This document shows positions 33,001 through 33,836 of a stretch of DNA of 33,836 bases, in pieces (the first letter of the stretch is position 1; every line of letters begins with the position of its first letter). This DNA comes from Mycobacterium sp. 1274756.6 (lineage in GTDB: Bacteria > Actinomycetota > Actinomycetes > Mycobacteriales > Mycobacteriaceae): assembly GCF_001668625.1 (NCBI RefSeq), contig NZ_LZLJ01000035.1:1-33836 (forward strand), read 5' to 3'. Position numbers and translations under genes: made by a program. The notes below the pieces were generated by a model that saw nothing but the letters and a program-made list of their open reading frames with translations, did not search any database and was not told the DNA's origin.

Positions 33001-33056
33001 CGGGCGCAGCGGCGGGCCAGGCCCCCTGCGGCGGCCAGGTGATGGGTGCCGCTCAT
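30009..33056 (-). CDS. MmpL-family RND lipid transporter
   Basis: The 1015-residue product is an RND-superfamily exporter of the mycobacterial MmpL type, moving lipids or lipid-linked compounds across the inner membrane. It has one N-terminal span, a periplasmic domain, spans 2-6 (about residues 190-360), a second long periplasmic domain (about 400-840) and five C-terminal spans. Proton-relay Asp-Tyr pairs are present: Asp264-Tyr265 (AGTDYGIFLL) and Asp921-Tyr922 (GADYSMLF). The second periplasmic domain has long helical stretches and a Cys pair around AGCTTDADC. GGGAGA precedes the ATG. The cargo is unknown. It is divergent from a TetR gene that probably controls it, and it separates pnp from menA. 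Confidence 0.92.
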   Translation of the reverse strand: MSGTHHLAAAGGLARRCARHAPWVVLLWLLAAGALNLAIPQLERTVAEHSAPFTPESATTDTLREMSRDFGVPDSTAVGAVVLSADRDLGPADTDYYHRLVQRLVDDHDNIAYVLDMFGTPGLEDLGRSPDGRAIQLMLATTGDVGSTRAHRSTEEVRATIAELPRPDGLQVNFTGPSPTLSDLFAAIDTSLLIITAVSVGLITLLLLVVYRSLLTALVPLLTVGISLGVARPIISLLGAHELLPVSNFTIALTTAMVLGAGTDYGIFLLASYHEGRRRGTAVQDAVARAGARTAGIVLASALTIAGAGLAMMFTKIGMFRTAGPPIALALAITTAVSLTLTPALMALWGRRGWAEPRPLDERAWRHRGANIVRHAPALAAATLVFLVATSAALLTFRPNIDENAMQLHATDSKRGYEAVYRHWGVNEVAPEFLVIRADHDMRNTADLAALDLIARAVGNLPQIAYVRSLTRPDGRPLAETAIGYQTGQVADGLADAQHRIDDQLPALRRLATGVTELRDGAADAADRLPALTDGVQDITALARTLLSTLDAADRLIATVSDGSFDVAAAVATLSTATAALETTTAGITADRDAVGDAATALHAVFDPLTAADAPAGCTTDADCLRARRAFADLNDATGGRALAAITGAQLLAPLAPDETVAPAVAALPELRATLTGLRALLDRLGERSPEQARAQLDALTAGVSELTDGMGRLHDGLEQVKAGTDTMVGLTTELNAGLDRASGYLRGLSEHTRDGAGRGFYLPDAAQDDPRFAAGERLLISPDGRTARMMAVWAVNPYGHDALEAVPAVVAAARQAVTDTVLEHAEIESTGLASLSQSHLDQTWRDFALFGVVAVIAVTLVLIVMLRSLVAPLLMIGAVVLSFGSAAGVTTLIWQHIIGIDVDWSVLPVAFMALVAVGADYSMLFAARIREESHSGVLSGIIRGFGSTGQIITTAGAVFALTMFALTSGTVLNLVQIGSTIGIGLLLDITVVRTYLLPAAMSLLGERMWWPARR

Positions 33057-33093
33057 CGGATTCTCCCTCGACCGGGTGTGTCACCGTCGACAA

Positions 33094-33118
33094 ATTATGC
33101 TCGGCAACATAACATAAT
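33094..33118. promoter_or_regulatory. Divergent promoters formed by an inverted repeat (mmpL/TetR)
   Basis: ATTATG (33094-33099) and CATAAT (33113-33118) are exact reverse complements 13 bp apart. Each reads CATAAT on its own sense strand, a good -10 box, one facing mmpL and one facing the TetR gene. An inner repeat TTATG/CATAA (33095-33099, 33108-33112) overlaps it. A TetR dimer bound here would block both promoters. Confidence 0.55.
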
Positions 33119-33153
33119 CGCGGTACGGGCAACACGTGAGCGAAGGGACCGAC

Positions 33154-33735
33154 GTGGGAACGCGCACCGATACGCGGACGAAGATGCTGGCCAGCGCCAT
33201 CGCCCTGCTGCGCGAGCGCGGGGCGGCCGCGGTCACCGTCGACGCGGTGCTCACCCACAGCCGCTCCCCGCGCGGCTCGGTGTACCACCACTTTCCCGGC
33301 GGGCGCGCCGAACTGATGGCCCAAGCCCTCGGGCTGGCCGGCGACGGGCTCAGCGGGGTCGTCGAGCAGCTGGCGGCCAGCGATCCGCGCACCGCGCTGC
33401 ACCGATTCGGCGAGTTGTGGGCGGCAGCGCTGCGCGACTCCGATTTCCGGGCCGGCTGCCCGATCGTGTCGGCCGCGGTGGGCGGCTCCCCCGACGACGA
33501 ACCGCTGCGCAGCGCCACCGCCGCGATCTTCGACCGCTGGCACGACGCGCTGGGGTCGGTGCTCGTCGACGCCGGGGTCGACGCCGACCGGGCCGCTCGG
33601 CTGGCCACCATGACCGTCGCCGCCATCGAGGGCGCGGTGGTGCTGTGCCGCAGCCAGCGCTCCACCGGCCCGCTCGACGACGTGGTCGCCGAACTCGACG
33701 TGCTGCTGTCCACCGCGGTGCCCGCCCGGTCCTGA
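33154..33735 (+). CDS. TetR regulator, LmrA/YxaF type, divergent from mmpL
   Basis: The 193-residue product has a TetR helix-turn-helix with VTVDAVLTHSRSPRGSVYHHFPGGRAELM at about residues 24-52 and a C-terminal domain like the LmrA/YxaF subgroup (FRAGCPIVSAAVGG). Members of that subgroup often control drug or lipid exporters. GTG 33154 is preferred because AGGGA lies 5 nt upstream; the earlier GTG 33136 has no ribosome-binding site. The inverted-repeat promoter region next to mmpL is its likely target, giving repression of the exporter and of itself. The inducer is unknown. Confidence 0.88.
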   Translation: MGTRTDTRTKMLASAIALLRERGAAAVTVDAVLTHSRSPRGSVYHHFPGGRAELMAQALGLAGDGLSGVVEQLAASDPRTALHRFGELWAAALRDSDFRAGCPIVSAAVGGSPDDEPLRSATAAIFDRWHDALGSVLVDAGVDADRAARLATMTVAAIEGAVVLCRSQRSTGPLDDVVAELDVLLSTAVPARS

Positions 33736-33748
33736 CCGGCGGCCATGA

Positions 33749-33754
33749 CAGGAT
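33749..33754 (+). promoter_or_regulatory. -10-like hexamer before menA
   Basis: CAGGAT matches NANNNT and is 6 nt before GTG 33761; the first base departs from the consensus. Confidence 0.35.
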
Positions 33755-33760
33755 CGTGCG

Positions 33761-33836
33761 GTGGCCAGTCTCGCCCAGTGGATCGCCGGTGCCCGGCCCC
33801 GCACCCTGCCCAACGCCGTCGCCCCGGTGATCGCCG
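33761..33836 (+). CDS. menA: 1,4-Dihydroxy-2-naphthoate polyprenyltransferase MenA (N-terminal fragment)
   Basis: Only the first 25 codons are inside the window. They read VASLAQWIAGARPRTLPNAV followed by APVIA, which is the typical start of mycobacterial MenA (Rv0534c), including the ARPRTLP motif. MenA attaches the polyprenyl chain to DHNA at the membrane, making demethylmenaquinone for MenG. The gene runs off the right edge. It follows the TetR gene by 25 bp but probably has its own leaderless promoter. Confidence 0.85.
   Translation, partial: MASLAQWIAGARPRTLPNAVAPVIA

Noticed and set aside
31545..33830. 761-codon plus-strand open frame opposite mmpL and over the TetR gene
   Set aside because: Antisense of a certain MmpL gene; the protein is low-complexity Gly/Arg/Gln and has no domain.

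Overview
The window is chromosomal DNA of a high-GC actinobacterium, almost certainly a member of the Mycobacteriaceae. The evidence is the protein sequences (GpsA, GrcC1, MenJ, MenD, BpoC, MenC, FadD8, MenB, PitA, MenE and MTA phosphorylase all read as close relatives of M. tuberculosis proteins), the many GTG starts and apparent leaderless promoters, and a gene order that follows, in reverse orientation, the M. tuberculosis block Rv0564c (gpdA1) to Rv0534c (menA). Family and synteny statements rest on recalled knowledge; no database search was run.

Layout. 1-1241: tail of an unidentified gene, then gpsA. 1246-5420: an inserted block with a TcrXY-like two-component system, a SulP anion transporter and an orphan XRE regulator with a palindromic operator. 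5693-10779: htpX, grcC1 and menJ (divergent), a Rv0560c-type quinone/heterocycle methyltransferase followed by a Ddn-family protein, and menG. 10790-15159: a strongly shortened MgtA-like glycosyltransferase, a secreted CxxC thiol oxidoreductase, a DUF3592 protein, menD and bpoC. 15307-19138: an F420-dependent ketoreductase homologue, menC and divergent fadD8. 19320-20829: two tandem membrane proteins that look paralogous. 21015-24507: menB, a secreted coiled-coil protein plus a PknH-sensor-like lipoprotein, and a TetR regulator followed by an HmuO-type heme oxygenase. 24768-29199: a plus-strand run of SDR, glyoxalase-fold protein, pitA, a small membrane protein, a DUF3349 protein and menE. 29206-33836: MTA phosphorylase behind an MmpL transporter, a divergent TetR gene and the start of menA.

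The common theme is menaquinone. MenD, MenC, MenE, MenB, MenA and MenG make MK; GrcC1 may supply a polyprenyl diphosphate; MenJ saturates one isoprene unit. Inserted between these conserved genes are accessory modules absent from the M. tuberculosis locus as I recall it: two-component system/SulP/XRE, Ddn-like protein, DsbA-like protein, F420 ketoreductase, membrane pair, coiled-coil/lipoprotein pair, TetR/heme oxygenase and MmpL/TetR. Rv0549c-Rv0550c (VapBC3), Rv0552 and Rv0559c have no counterpart here.

Most noteworthy are the in-frame loss of the C-terminal half of the MgtA-like glycosyltransferase; a methyltransferase/Ddn-like operon behind a promoter built into a perfect palindrome; the TetR/heme oxygenase unit with twin operators; a perfect match to the KstR consensus between menC and fadD8; two copies of a long intergenic hairpin; and a large number of start codons placed 6-7 nt below a -10 hexamer. 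I see no tRNA, rRNA, CRISPR array, insertion sequence or phage gene.
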